Shown: positions 10,546 through 22,787 of the stretch, piece after piece | Numbering within the stretch: position 1 is the stretch's first letter | Layout of the letters: the number at the start of each line of letters is the position of its first letter | Source of the DNA: Adenanthera pavonina | Lineage: Eukaryota > Streptophyta > Magnoliopsida > Fabales > Fabaceae | Reading direction: 5' to 3' | Length of the DNA stretch: 64,000 nucleotides | Assembly: GCA_026686845.1 (NCBI GenBank) | Contig: JAIVEN010000014.1 | Location: forward strand, 28,108,001 to 28,172,000 | Made by a program: the position numbers and the translations under genes | The notes under the pieces: model-generated | The model's database searches: none | Told to the model about the DNA's origin: nothing | Seen by the model: only the letters and a program-made list of their open reading frames with translations

Positions 10546-13500
10546 GCTATCATCTTTACAAAATCCTGTATTATGGCAATAGCTTTAGACATTGCTGAGT
10601 CACATGTTTTGGAAAAGAAAGTTGTGCTCGATTGAAAGTCTTTCTTTTTTGTTTCTGGGATAGACTTCAATTAAAATTTGCTTCTCTAGTTTTGGTTCAT
10701 GAGTGACAAATGCTCTAGGTACGTTTCGCTGCAAACTGCTAGTACAATATGCTTCTATTTGATGAATAGTCTTGGTACTATTTTAATCCATTTGCTAAAG
10801 ACTGTACTCAGAAGCTTAGTTAAATATTCACATTTGGATTAATTATTCTTGATGTTCTAATCATAGTAATTTATATTGTGCGATAATTGCATGATACAAT
10901 CTGATGCAAATGGTGACCGTTACAAATTGGTGAAAATTCAGCAAGAATCAAAGAATTGCGTGATTCTACTATTCGTACTTCATCCCATCTTGGGTTTTTG
11001 CTCCGGGTCACAGTTTTATAGTTTGCTGTTGGAGTGTTTGATCTGTTTTCCTTACCATGTCCCCTAAAGTGAAAGCCAGAAAGTTTATTGGTCGGGATGT
11101 TGGTTGTAATATAACTTTATAAATATTGCTAATAATTTTCACTTAGTTTTTGAATCTTTGGATTTCTACAATTTAGAATTCCGTATTTGAAAATATAAAC
11201 TTCTGATTTGCAATTTATGTTCTTATGAAGATTTTGAAGTCAAGCTTTTGTGGGGAATAAGTTGATAATGGATCCTGTCGAAATAGAGCCACGACAGAGC
11301 AACAAAAACATAAAATGTGGTTTTCCTCAATTCTAGTCTCAATCATTTTTGCTGTGTTGGTTTGGAAAATTTTCCACTTTGAAAGCCGTGCTGCTTAAAT
11401 TGATGTGAGAACTTGTTGTTTATGGCCCAAAATACAAATTGTGCTTTATCTAGACACTGTTCTCTGCCCTGTATTTCGAATTTGAGACATTAGTTAAACA
11501 ATTGCTGGCTTTGGCGAGAAGGATGAAGAGGTTAGGGATTAAGCCCTGTATTTTGAATTTGAGACATTAGATACCATCATTTGTGACTTCTTTGTGGACT
11601 GTACATTACTAATCAAAGGTTTGAACCTAAGATTTCCTACTAACTATTGACACTCCTTTCCACTATTCTTCATCTAGCGGCTTAAGTGCTCTGACATTTT
11701 CAGATCTGCTGTTTCTTGTTTTGGTGTGGAGTGATATTTTGGTAATTTTTGGAAATGCGGCATTCTCCAGGTTCTAGCAGATGTTACCAACCGATAAAAA
11801 TTGGTTCAGGGATCACTATGCTGCTGCTCTGGTTGGCTTTGGATCATATTCATTCTCCTTTGGAACATGTTTATGAAAATATTAAATCAGCAAATGTATG
11901 GGAGGGAAGGCACAATATGAAACTGGAGTTTCACATAATCTATGGTGAGCACCATATGCCTCATGCTTGAGAAATTGCTTGGAATGAACTTACAAATTAA
12001 TGGAAGAGTGCTAAAAGTTAACTGGTTTTATTTCCCTAGGGAATTATGAGCAAATTACACACAATACATATTGCTGTATTTTTTTTGGGGCCCCATGCAT
12101 GTTGCAGTTATTCCTGAGTCATTATTCATGAGAGTGTGAATTGAAGAAACAACTAATTGCTTATGAAATGCAAGGAGCTGATAGTTGCTGTATTTGGATG
12201 CTTGACCTTTTGCAGCTGTCTGTAAATTCTTCATTTGATCATATGACTTTTCCTGCTGGTTGATGTTATTCTTTGGATTAGCTATCAGCTTCGCCAAAGC
12301 ATTTCCAATTGTTAGGCAGCAGATTAATATGATGACATGTATCCAAGTAACCATCTATCTTGGAATTGGAATCTGTATTAAACCCAGATAGCCATCTCTG
12401 CTAAATGCTGATTTTCTGTATAAACCTTATATCATTGAATTAAATGGGAGATTTTGGGGGGAAAAAAAAAGAATTAAATGGGAGATGAAAGTGGGATTAC
12501 ACATCCATTCTTCCAAATGATGATAGCTCATTGCTTCTTTTCTTAAAGAAGCATAGGAAGTCTTCTGGTTTTGTCCATGCGTGATGCTTGATTTTTGCGT
12601 TAGATTTCCAGTGTTTCTTTGATTCTTCGGAATAGTCCTCTCTTTTCATTATTATTTTATGAATCAAAAGGAATACTTGGAAAAGTGGCACTAATTTACA
12701 TGGAGGATATGATTAGAAATCTTGGCAAATTATCATGCATCATTGCCATCAAAATTTGCAGTTTGGATGCTTCAACAAAACTGGGACTTAAAGGAACTGC
12801 TTCATATTGTCAAATGGCTCAAACAGCAGCTTCCAGGTGGATTGTTTGGCCTGCATGATTACATGTGATTGATAAATAAAAACAATTTGGTAAAGTTCTG
12901 ATCTATGAAAAATATAAACACCAAAAATTGTATTCTAATTTTTGCCCATAATTGATTTAATTTAAAATGATAAAAAGAATGTAGTCATAGCTGAAGGAGT
13001 TAGATTGAAACTTTTGCTCTCCCATGTACCAAAATGAAATTACTTCATAGCCTCATACTCTCTTTTGCTACTTCTATAAGCTAGAAGTGGGTCCCGTATG
13101 GCACATCCATGACTTAGTGGCTGATGAAAAGTACTGTTTGATATATATATATATATATATATGTTGTCTCAGTCCATCCTTGACAATCTTTGCTATAGTT
13201 TGGAGGATGGGAGAATTTCCTGTTCGATACCAAAATAAAATGGAACAAAATAAAAAAAATGAATGAACAGTAATTTTTTTTGTCTGTTTAAATTGGCCAG
13301 AAATGAAAATAAAAATTATATGTAATGATTACAAGGAAATAATGAACATTCCAAAAGAATAAAAGACAATTTCTCCTTTTATTCATACCAAATAAGACCG
13401 TAAGAATATACGGGAAAGGATTATTAATTTTTCGGCTGAAAGAAAGTGACTTTTTTTGGCCAAAAAAGTGATAATTTTATGTAAAATATCATATGATTCT

Positions 13501-14423
13501 GGTTATACTGTGTAATTTTGTATTAATTTTCATGACAGTCTTCAGCAGCCTTGTTACAGAATTCATAAATCATAAATTATAGGATTTTTACAAATCAGAG
13601 GAGAATTAAGAGGCGGGTTAAGAGGGTACCACATATTTTGTTATATAGAATTCATCATCATAAATGATGTTAGATCATTTTCATGCGTCACATAAAGATT
13701 CATTACCGTGAAGTGAACCTCTCTTTTTTCACTTATTTATTTAAAAAACGAGAATAACTTGTAAATGAATATTTAAACTTAAGAAAAAGGGAAAATGAAT
13801 ATACGAAAGTTTTAAAAATAATAATTCTGTATGAAAATATCAGCACCATCAGAAAATTGTGTGCAAGACAAGTAAAATATTTTCTACCCAAAAAAGCCAA
13901 TCGAATGGCCGTTACAAGTACGATGCCAATATTGCGTCCCGCATGATTTTTAAAAATTCAACTGTGGTTATCTTTTTCTTTTTCTTTTTTAACTTTATAC
14001 CTTTTTATTTATTACTAAGATTCTAGACACTTTCTCATTCACGCCTGATTTGCTATAAACTTAGGTATGAATTTTTTTTTTTTCATATGTGCATTCGATA
14101 TTCTGGATCTATCCCACTTCAACTAGAAGATTTATTATGATCCAAACTAATCTAGATTTTTAGAACTTGAATTTGAGACCTCTTGTTAAACTGGTACAAT
14201 CCTTTACCAGTTGAACTAAGTGCTTAGTGGTAACTTAGGTATGAACTTTAAAACTCGGCTAAAATAACATTTTTCTTTTATGATTCAAAAATTTTATTTA
14301 ATTAAAAATCATGAACTTCCTTAGTGCTTATACTCTTGCAAAAACAAATTAGATACGTTTTTTTTTCCATGCATTCGGCAAAATTTAAGAAATTGGTGTA
14401 ATATTTCATTTAAAAAAATTTAA
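10546..14423. other. No gene recognised; AT-rich intergenic DNA
   Basis: Short open frames exist (for example 10876-11067, 11749-11970, 12619-12858) but none resembles a known protein, none has coding-like composition, and none links to a neighbour by splice signals. The left part may derive from the 3' flank of the PPR gene. A (AT)11 microsatellite lies at 13141-13162. tRNA-like A/B-box-like sequence occurs near 11600-11700 and 14130-14230 (minus strand), possibly SINE remnants, but too weak to call. Confidence 0.5.
13141..13162. repeat. (AT)n microsatellite
   Basis: Eleven AT units in AT-rich intergenic DNA. Confidence 0.95.
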
Positions 14424-14690
14424 GGGAAATTGCAATTTCAGGGCAGTTGGGGAAAATATTTATGTTATGACACTTGACCTAAAAAATTCCATCTTGGACC
14501 TGAAAAATTTTGGACTCTAATTAGGTTATATGAAGTTTTTCGAGTCTTTATTAAATATTTTTACATCTAAATTGGAACGCTTCACATCAACGTTAGAATG
14601 CTTCCAGTCCAAGTTGGAAATTTTCTGGTTCTTAAGTTTTATGAAAATATAAATATTTTCCCTAGCTACTATGAAATTACAATTTCCCCA
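14424..14690. mobile_element. MITE, about 267 bp, with long TIRs and 9-bp target duplication
   Basis: The left end GGGAAATTGCAATTTCAGGG is mirrored on the right by GAAATTACAATTTCCCC. The inverted similarity continues inward for about 50 bases, through AAAATATTTATGTT against its complement. The element is flanked by the direct repeat AAAATTTAA (14415-14423 and 14691-14699). A 9-bp duplication with long TIRs is characteristic of Mutator-like (MULE) elements. It has no coding capacity, so it is non-autonomous. The flanks are A/T-only, so the TSD could be extended or shifted by a base or two. Confidence 0.75.
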
Positions 14691-14699
14691 AAAATTTAA

Positions 14700-15706
14700 G
14701 GGTCCATGAGTATTTTTAAAGGCAATCACATATTTGGGAATTAGGTTCATTTATGCTCCAGTGACATTACATCAAACAGTCTCTTATCCCCGTTTTGGTT
14801 TCATTTCAATAACAGAATTCATATTTGTACTTAACTCTAGATTTAAATGATGCATATTCTTCTATTTGTTTGGGAGACATCTTTTACACAAACCAATCTA
14901 GAATTCTAGATCCTCTCCGTTGATGCATTTGAAGGGAGAGTGACACGAGGATACGATTGTGTTTAAGATCCAAATATCATTTTGGTAAAAAAGAAAAAAA
15001 TCTCATAATTACCAATGACCAATTCGTTTAAGCTTTATAAAATAAGTTATTATTTTCATATTATCTAAAAAAGTAAAAAGTAGAAGTTATTTTGTGTTTG
15101 GCTATAATTAAAAAAAAAACTTTTTACTTGAAAAGTGATTTTAAATTAATTAGAAGTTATTCAAAATAGCTTTTTAAAATGATAAAAAGTCTACTTTTTT
15201 TTTAGCTTTTGATTATTTTTAAAAACATAAACAAACATCTTTAAAATTTTTGGAAGTGCTTTTTTTCATTTTAAAAAAAAAAAAACAAAGGGACCCTTAA
15301 TTACACTCATCCAGTCTTTTCTCTTTATTTCTCTCAGAATATATTCACTTATTTGAATATAGAGAATCCAAGTTATAGACAAATGGTGATTCACACTACA
15401 CAAATCAAAAACTGCTATTTGTCATGTACATGAAAGCAAGGATCATTTGGCATACGGCATAGAAATATAGAATAAAACATAAAATGAAAAGGTAGTTTTA
15501 ATAATGGAAAATGACCATTATGCCCTCACTTAAAAAAGAAAAGTAAAAACAAATATACACTTCTGAGTAATAACTACCAAAACATAATAAACATTGTATA
15601 AAGAAAATTAAAAAAGGAATTTCATTTCCACTGTAGTAACCAAATGAGGCCTAATTAGTTGTTTCAGAGAAACAAAACTAACCTTACATCTAAATTGCCG
15701 GAGTGT
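14700..15706. other. No gene recognised; AT-rich DNA downstream of the RFT1 relic
   Basis: No coding similarity is seen. The stretch about 15020-15300 contains A- and T-runs in imperfect inverted arrangement (AAAAAGTAGAAGTTATT... and ...AAAAAGTCTACTTTT), possibly a degraded MITE, but its borders cannot be placed. The 3' part would be the 3' UTR and polyadenylation region of RFT1, which runs leftward on the minus strand. Confidence 0.45.
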
Positions 15707-16414
15707 TCAGTCCGAGTGATCTCGAAACCGAATGATTCTTCGGATGAATGGTTTTTCCCGGTGATAGCTGGAAGAAGAAAAATATATATTCAGTAATAAA
15801 CCAAGACAATATTAAGAACAAAAGGTTGTAGCAACAACATATCTCAAGAGTTTTTAAGGAAAGAAATCTTAGAGGAAGCAAGAATATACATCACATAAGA
15901 TGACACGCAAAAGCAAGTCAGCCCGATAGATAAATGGATAGCAAAAGTTGTCCAGAAATTTTCTCGGTCCAGAAAGATTTTCTCGGAAATGAGAGTGATT
16001 ACACCTGAAAGCAACAGTATAGTCCATCCTGATGGCAAGCGGCTATGGAAAGAAAATGAGGAAGACCCTGTGGAAAACAAATTTTAAGAATAAAATTACG
16101 AGTATGCTGAGCTAGAGTAGGTTCCAGTGTATCAGATTAAGGTCAGCAAAATCAAAGCCATACCTGGAAATAATGCTTTATGAAAATTGCAGAGTATAAA
16201 ATCCTCAAGGCCATATCTTTAATCAAGTCAAGGAATGAAAGATAAGTATTTCTTTCTTTTCCATAAATGGTGCAAATTAAACAAACGAGAATCAAATATA
16301 TATCATGGGATTGCTAGAAGATCAATATAGTCAGTGCTTGAAAAGCTATAGATCTTATCGGTATGCTAGTATCGGTTGAAATAGTAACCACAGTAGTTGT
16401 AAGTTACTTAGTAG

Positions 16415-16496
16415 AAAAGCAAATACCTTATTTCTTGCTCAAGTCTAATTTGGATCTAAAAACTAGACTTGAGCAAGAAATAAGGTATTTGCTTTT
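16415..16496. repeat. Perfect 33-bp inverted repeat (foldback), 16-nt loop
   Basis: Bases 16415-16447 and 16464-16496 are exact reverse complements (arms begin AAAAGCAAATACCTTATTTC). A perfect 33-bp stem with a short loop is rare by chance and implies recent formation or selection. It lies in the interval where RFT1 coding exons are expected but missing. It could be a scar of aberrant repair, a foldback mobile element core, or a small-RNA precursor. Confidence 0.9.
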
Positions 16497-19416
16497 AGTT
16501 CGAAAATGCTACCTAGAACACAAACACCATTTGCTAAATGGGATTTTAGTGCAAGGACTAGCTGCATATCAAAATTATATATGACATAAAACTCAGTGCA
16601 TTGCCTGCCACAGTGCTTCTTGCTCCAAACCAGCATTCCTGTGATGCATTCCTCACCATAGTTTCAGACCCCCACACTGCCACTATCTGATAACAAACAA
16701 AATTTCATTCTTATCCCAGCAATTTGTCATAAAGAATGAACAACTTTCTTTTTCAAGTTACTCTACTTAATCACTGATTAGTAGTTCTTTTATACAACCC
16801 CTCAATCTGTCAGGAGTTGAAACTTCAAAAGAATAGATTTAAGACTAAAATCCTGTTACTTATATCTTCTCATATACATTATGCAATTATTTAATCAAAG
16901 CGATATTCATTGGACACAATGCTACTAAGTCTAGAGATTAGAACCCTAGATATTAATGCAGTTGAACAATGATGATGATGATAAAAATAATAGTGATAAT
17001 AATAATAATAAAAGAAATTCATCTATATGAGATGTTATGGCAAAACACATGCATATAGGAATGGTGAAAATTAAGCAACAAAGAGACACTCTGAATCACT
17101 AACCGTTCATTGCCAAAAGAATAACATAAATGCAATAATACTGGAGGGCAGTTGATGCTTCTCCGTCACTCCATCTTTCACCATAAAGCAATCTAATAAG
17201 TGAATAAGAATAACCTGGACCAAATGCCATAAAAACAAGACCTGCAAAGCACACAACTATTTAGTGACACCAACATAGAAACGCTAGAATATGCAAAAGG
17301 CAAAAACTTGCAATCCAAATCATTACTCATCAGGGAAAAAATGAAATAGAACAACTTGTGCAACTCCAATTGCCACATCTGTTTACAATGCATATTGCTC
17401 TAACGAAGTTTAATAGAGGAAAAAATAATTGACCAGAACACAGAAAGACAATTGTGCAGCTTTGAAAAGTAGTGACAATGAAAGTTGAGCAGATAGCATT
17501 AGTAGGGGAAACTTTGCTCATTTTCCATATTTTCTGCTACTCACTAGATTGTCTAAAATATATATCCCAAAACCACAACTTTGGATTCATTATTTATATA
17601 TGCTTATATATAAATTCCACAACTTTGACAGAGGATCCTACTTAGAAAGATAATTTGAAGGCCTTGGAAGCATGATGTCCTAAATTGCACCCCTCAAATC
17701 TGTAGAAGAGGATCAATTACTTTTCAATCAAATTGTACACAAATATAGGTTATCATTAGAAGACCACATATCCCTCAGTTTGTTATGCAGTACTCTTCCC
17801 CTTAAAACAAAACTGGGGATCTATGTAAGTAGGGTCTAGCTGAAGGAAAACTTTACTCAAAGTCAGATGATAGTGTACTTTTTCTTTTATTTTTCGTTTC
17901 TTTTTATTCCTTTTTTGAGGGGAGGGAATAAAATTGGATGATGGATATTGGACAGTAAGATTGAAGTTTTTTTATTTTTACCTAAGAGAAAATGATTGCT
18001 CAATACAACATGGATCAAAAGAGTCCCGTAAGGTGAGAACGCATGAATTATTGATATACATTAGTTTACATGTCAAGATAAAATTAAACTCCTGTGTCTT
18101 TCATTCTGCTGAAAACTTGTTATCAATATTTGTTTCAAAAGTTGTTTATCTGAGCTTTGCAATTCAGTGCCACTCAACATCCATAAATTTTTTTTTTGAA
18201 GGTTTCACTATAAAAGACCAAAAGATACTATTGTGACTGAATATAATAGGAACTAAGTAATCATGTAATCCGGGAAAACAATATGGAATAAAATAAAAAG
18301 GACATACCGATCAATAAAACAAGCTTTAGGGACCCCATCAAGCATTTTCCCAATTTATTACTTTTATCTGGGTATTTTCCTGTCAGGAATGACAAAAATA
18401 ATACGAACCGTGAAAATAAAAAAAATTTGACCGTAGCTGTATCACCAACCAAAACAGCAGAAAATAAAAACAAATAGAGCAGGAAGAATTAATATTGAGA
18501 TTAAAAAACCTTAATCACAATATCATGAACAAGATTTTTCTGGCCAAAAGTTGCATGGTTAAGACACATAAAGACCAAAAAATATTTTCATACAAATGAT
18601 AATAACTGAATTCGTTTCAACTTGATCCAATATGACAAGCTGATGTATGCTTAAGACCATCCCACTTTATTTTAAATCATCTACTGACTTTGGATGACAA
18701 ACTTCTGAACTATTATAACACTAAAAACTTTAAGGATCCTCAAATAAAAACTTACATAACAACTCAGGTAAGTGAAGGAGTAAAAATCTGAAGGAATAGT
18801 AAATGAAACACATGAAGAGATTAAAAAAACAAGAAAAAGAGTCCACATTCAAGAACTCTATATAACTTTGCACTAAAAGATTAAGTCTTCATACAGTGAA
18901 AATATAAACAAAATAATCCATCTTTTAATCAATTTCTTGGTGCAATCTTTACAAAATGTTCTTATAAACATGTTCTTCAATTCAAATAGCATATACATAA
19001 ATCCTATGTTATAGAAGAAAATAAATTTATTCAAGCAGAAAAAGGTACATTTTCTCCTTAACAGCTTTCCAATCTTTCTGCATATCTGTGGGGGGAGATG
19101 CCTTTTTAACGGCTGAGCACCAAAAGGAGCCACAAAACAAAACAACCCTACCATCCATGAGAAATCTAGGCACTGAGATGAATTCTCAAATATAAAAGCA
19201 TCTCAATTCCTATTTGAAAATTAACCAAATTAACTAAATACACAAGTTGACCATCGTCTTATTGGTAAAACTTCCCTTTCACAGTACTCTTTCTGAAAAA
19301 CTAGGTTGATCAACCCATGCTTTAAATGCACAGGTAGGGTTTTTTCTTAAAAAGAAATAATAAATAAATGCACAAAAATCAGTTAACAGTTTAACTGCAG
19401 TGATTGTGATTTTAAT

Positions 19417-19436
19417 ACACACACACACACACACAC
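19417..19436. repeat. (AC)n microsatellite in an RFT1 intron
   Basis: Ten AC units within the intron between RFT1 exons 8 and 9. Confidence 0.95.
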
Positions 19437-20730
19437 TTATTGATTATCTAATCTCATATTTGGGACAACAAATTAGCAAGTATATTCAATAAGAAGGTAG
19501 AAGAAGAGTGCGAATTATGAGAACTGAGCCTGTTCTAGCTTATTCATACGGTTACTACCAAACTGATAACTTTCTTTCTTCATGAGTACTGAGATGTACC
19601 AGTATTCGCACTGTTGACCAACTAGCCAAGAAAAACATTATCCTTTATACCATATTCTATATGAGTGATCAAACAAAACAACCAACACTTAAACCGTATG
19701 CTAGTGCATGATAATTACTTACTCACAGCAGAGACGGATAGAAAAACAACAAAGAAGAAAAGCACTCTCCAATTAGTTATTTGAAATGTTAATTTCTCAC
19801 CAATCCACTTCCGGAATTTTCCCATCAATCACTCCCTACCTGAATTCTTAAAGGCTAAACTCTAACTCATCCCCCATACCCCAGATTTCTAAAAGATCCT
19901 GAAGCCATTACTCAGCAACTTCCTCACAACTCTCCTGCCCTTTATCCTTCTATTGATTCTATGTAGGGTAGACCTTTTTAATTAGGAGCTCATAAGAGGA
20001 CAACAGCAAAGTGGAAGTAAATACAGAAACAAAATCAGAGAAAGATGCACTGATTTTCTCGGTCTGAACATCAAGAGAACGAGGGAGAAAAAGAACCTGA
20101 AGCAGACCTTGCAAATGTTGCATATGAACTTTCTTCAAAGGGTAAAAAGACCAGCCTCACCACTAAACTACCTGAAAGTTGATGATATTTACAAAATAAT
20201 CATGTTTAGAAAGTTAGAACTGGGAGAATCCATGTATCCCAATCAAAAACACAAACATTCTATATAAGCAAGACCAAACAAATACTGACCCAATTTGTCC
20301 ACAAGACCATATACGGCTTGATTATATGGTGTATCAAACCACACAAGCACCATTTTTTCCCCTTCTTGAAGGATCAACGTTTGAAAGGATTGAAAGGTAA
20401 ATAGCATACATATCTTTGACAGCTGCCCGTCAAAGCCAATCCCTTCCCTGCAATTTTTCATTTTGTACAAAAAATAAGTTTATTAGAGATAAAAGAAAGT
20501 ACAATTAGTTTGAGGACAGGATATTCTCATACTAGAAATGACAAGAAAATTTTCAGAACAGAACGAAGTAACAAAATCCAAAAATATATAGATGCATAAA
20601 AGCTTTCCAATCTCTATACAAATCAAATATATCAAAACATTAAGAAACCGATGCGCAGAGCACCAAAAGAAGCCATATTCACTGAATAAAATCATAGATA
20701 TCTGAGGAGACTAAACCACCTGACAAGAGC

Positions 20731-21024
20731 ATGGCTATCATGGAGTTGTCTCTAACTTCGGTAGTGGGGCTATCTGTTGAGAAAACCATGATGCTTGAAG
20801 GCATGATTGGAGGCAAACGAGTGATAGTACTCATTGACAATGGTGCCATGCATAATTTTATTTCAATTCGAGCCGTGAAGACGCTTAGGGTAAATGTGCA
20901 GAAAACAGCTCGTTATTCAATTACTGTAGGAGATGGGGGGCAAAGTTTACTCAAATTAGGAGTGCAGGGATGTGGAATTAGAGCTGCAAGGGCTTCAGTT
21001 GGTGCAAACTTTCTATCCCTTTGA
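20731..21024 (+). pseudogene. Gypsy aspartic protease fragment
   Basis: This frame encodes the start of a retropepsin-like domain with the hydrophobic run leading to VLIDNGAMHNFIS. The family's active-site triplet is D-S/T-G with H-N-F-I-S following; here it reads D-N-G, so the catalytic serine/threonine is replaced. The frame ends at 21024 and the domain continues in another frame from about 20972 (FYPFELGNVDLILGIAWL, the usual second half), showing a frameshift. Non-functional. Confidence 0.85.
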
Positions 21025-21285
21025 GTTGGGAAATGTAGATTTAATACTGGGAATTGCTTGGCTGAAATCAATCGGGGAAACAAGAGTGAATAGGGGGCAG
21101 ATGTATGTGAAGGTGAAGATGAACAAGAAATGGGTGTGTTTGAAAGGGGACCCTGCACTCATTCATACACAAGCTTCCTTCAAAGTCATTCAAAGGGCCT
21201 TGAAGAGGAAGGTTGAGGGATACTTAGTGGAGCTGAGAGTTTTAAAGCAACAGAAGGTCTTTGAACAAGTGGCTGTACAGCAAAC

Positions 21286-22787
21286 ATGTCAAGAGGATTA
21301 CCCCCTCACCACTCAAGGGATCATGCAATTGTCATCAAAGAGGGCGCCCGCCACCCAATGTATGACCCTATCGGTATACAGAAAACTGAAATTGAAAAGT
21401 CAGTTAGAGACATGCTTGATGCTGGAATAATCAGACCTAGCACTAGTCCTTTTTCAAGTCCAATTTTGTTAGTAAAGAAAAAAGATGGAATTGGCGATTC
21501 TGCGTTGATTATAGAGCCTTGAACAAAGTTACGATACCAGATAAATACCCCATGCCTGCCATAGACGAGTTATTGGACAAACTAGGAGGTGCAGTGATAT
21601 TTTTGAAGCTAGATCTCAAATTGGGTTATCATCAAATTCGAATCAAAACCTAGAGATGAAGCTAAGACAGCTTTCTAGACACATGATGGGCACTATGAAT
21701 TTTTGGTGATGCCTTTTGGCCTCACTAATGCCCGGTCTACCTTCCAATCTTTGATGAACAATATTTTTATATTGTATTTGAGGAAGTTTATACTCGTATT
21801 TTTTGATGACATACTGGTTTACAGCCCCAACCTAGAAGCTCATATAGAACACTTGAAAGTGGCATTACAACTGTTGAAAGAAAACCAATTGGTCATAAAT
21901 CCCAAGAAATGTGTTTTTGGACAAGAAAAGATAGGGTATTTGGCAACATAATATCTGCTGAAGGGGTACAAGCTGATCCAAGCAAGATCGAAGCTATGGT
22001 CAAGTGGCCAGTACCTAGCAATCTTAAGGCTTTGCAAGGGTTCCTCGGCCTTACAGTGCACTATCAGAAATTCATCAAGAATTATGGGAAAATTGCAGCT
22101 CCACTCACTGAATTGCTCAAAATAGACTCATTTGGGTGGAATGAGAAGGCTCAAGTAGCATTTGACCAATTAAAAGCGGCCATGGTGAATGCCCCTGTTT
22201 TAGCTATGCCTAATTTCAAATTACCCTTTGAAATTGAAGCAGATGCATCCGGTAATGGAGTGGGACCTGTATTGATGCAACAAGGGAAACCTATAACCTA
22301 TTACAGCCAACAGTTTTCTGAAAAGGTGAAGCAGTGCTCAGTGTATGAGAAGGAATTATGAGCTATTGTGCTAGCTATTAAGAGGTGGCAACATTACTTA
22401 TCCAGGCACCCTTTTATCATCAAAACTGATCAAAAGGCGCTGAAGTATTTGCTGGAACAGGGTGTGATTGGTCCAGACCAGAAAAAGTGGGTTTCCAAGT
22501 TGATGGGATATAAATTTGAAATTCAATATAAACCCGGTAAAGAGAATAGGGCAGCTGACGCCTTATCTAGAAGAGAAGAGCTGCAGGTGGAGCTTAATGC
22601 TTGCTCATTGTGGCAGTATGAAGAGCTAGAGGAGTGTGAAAATGAAATATGTCAAGATGATAAGCTAAGAACTATAAGGCAGGGATTAATGACAGGACAA
22701 GAGGTACCTACTGGATACAGCCTCAAAAATGGTTGCTTGTTGTATAAAAACAGATTAGTCTTACCAAGGAATTCTTCCAAGGCTTAA
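21286..22787 (+). pseudogene. Gypsy reverse transcriptase and RNase H, broken
   Basis: Reverse transcriptase motifs are seen in order: [20 protein letters not shown] (21421-21486), then [13 protein letters not shown] in a second frame (about 21606-21646), then VMPFGLTNA and the catalytic-box equivalent FFDDILVYS (about 21706-21824). RNase H follows (EADASGNGVG, KTDQKALKYLLEQ, ADALSRR) in two frames. Stops occur at 21522, within 21650-21680, at 21951 and at 22361. Order and spacing match a Ty3/gypsy pol, but the copy cannot encode an intact enzyme. Confidence 0.9.

Noticed and set aside
11590..11705. tRNA-like B box GGTTCAAACC on the minus strand
   Set aside because: No acceptable acceptor or anticodon stem around it.
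11749..11970. Small protein-coding gene
   Set aside because: No recognisable family, no splice or neighbour context, and composition like surrounding non-coding DNA.
14130..14235. tRNA gene or SINE (minus strand A-box- and B-box-like sequence)
   Set aside because: The cloverleaf cannot be closed and the B box is poor. At most an eroded tRNA-derived SINE.
16590..16700. Exon-like sequence on the minus strand (after a TTATCAG site) as the missing RFT1 exon
   Set aside because: In the phase required by exon 10 it meets a stop almost at once, and its residues do not resemble the RFT1 segment expected here.
18873..19154. Open frame on the minus strand as an RFT1 exon
   Set aside because: No RFT1 similarity. 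The real exon 8 was found at 20097-20171 and exon 9 at 18308-18379, with matching phases.
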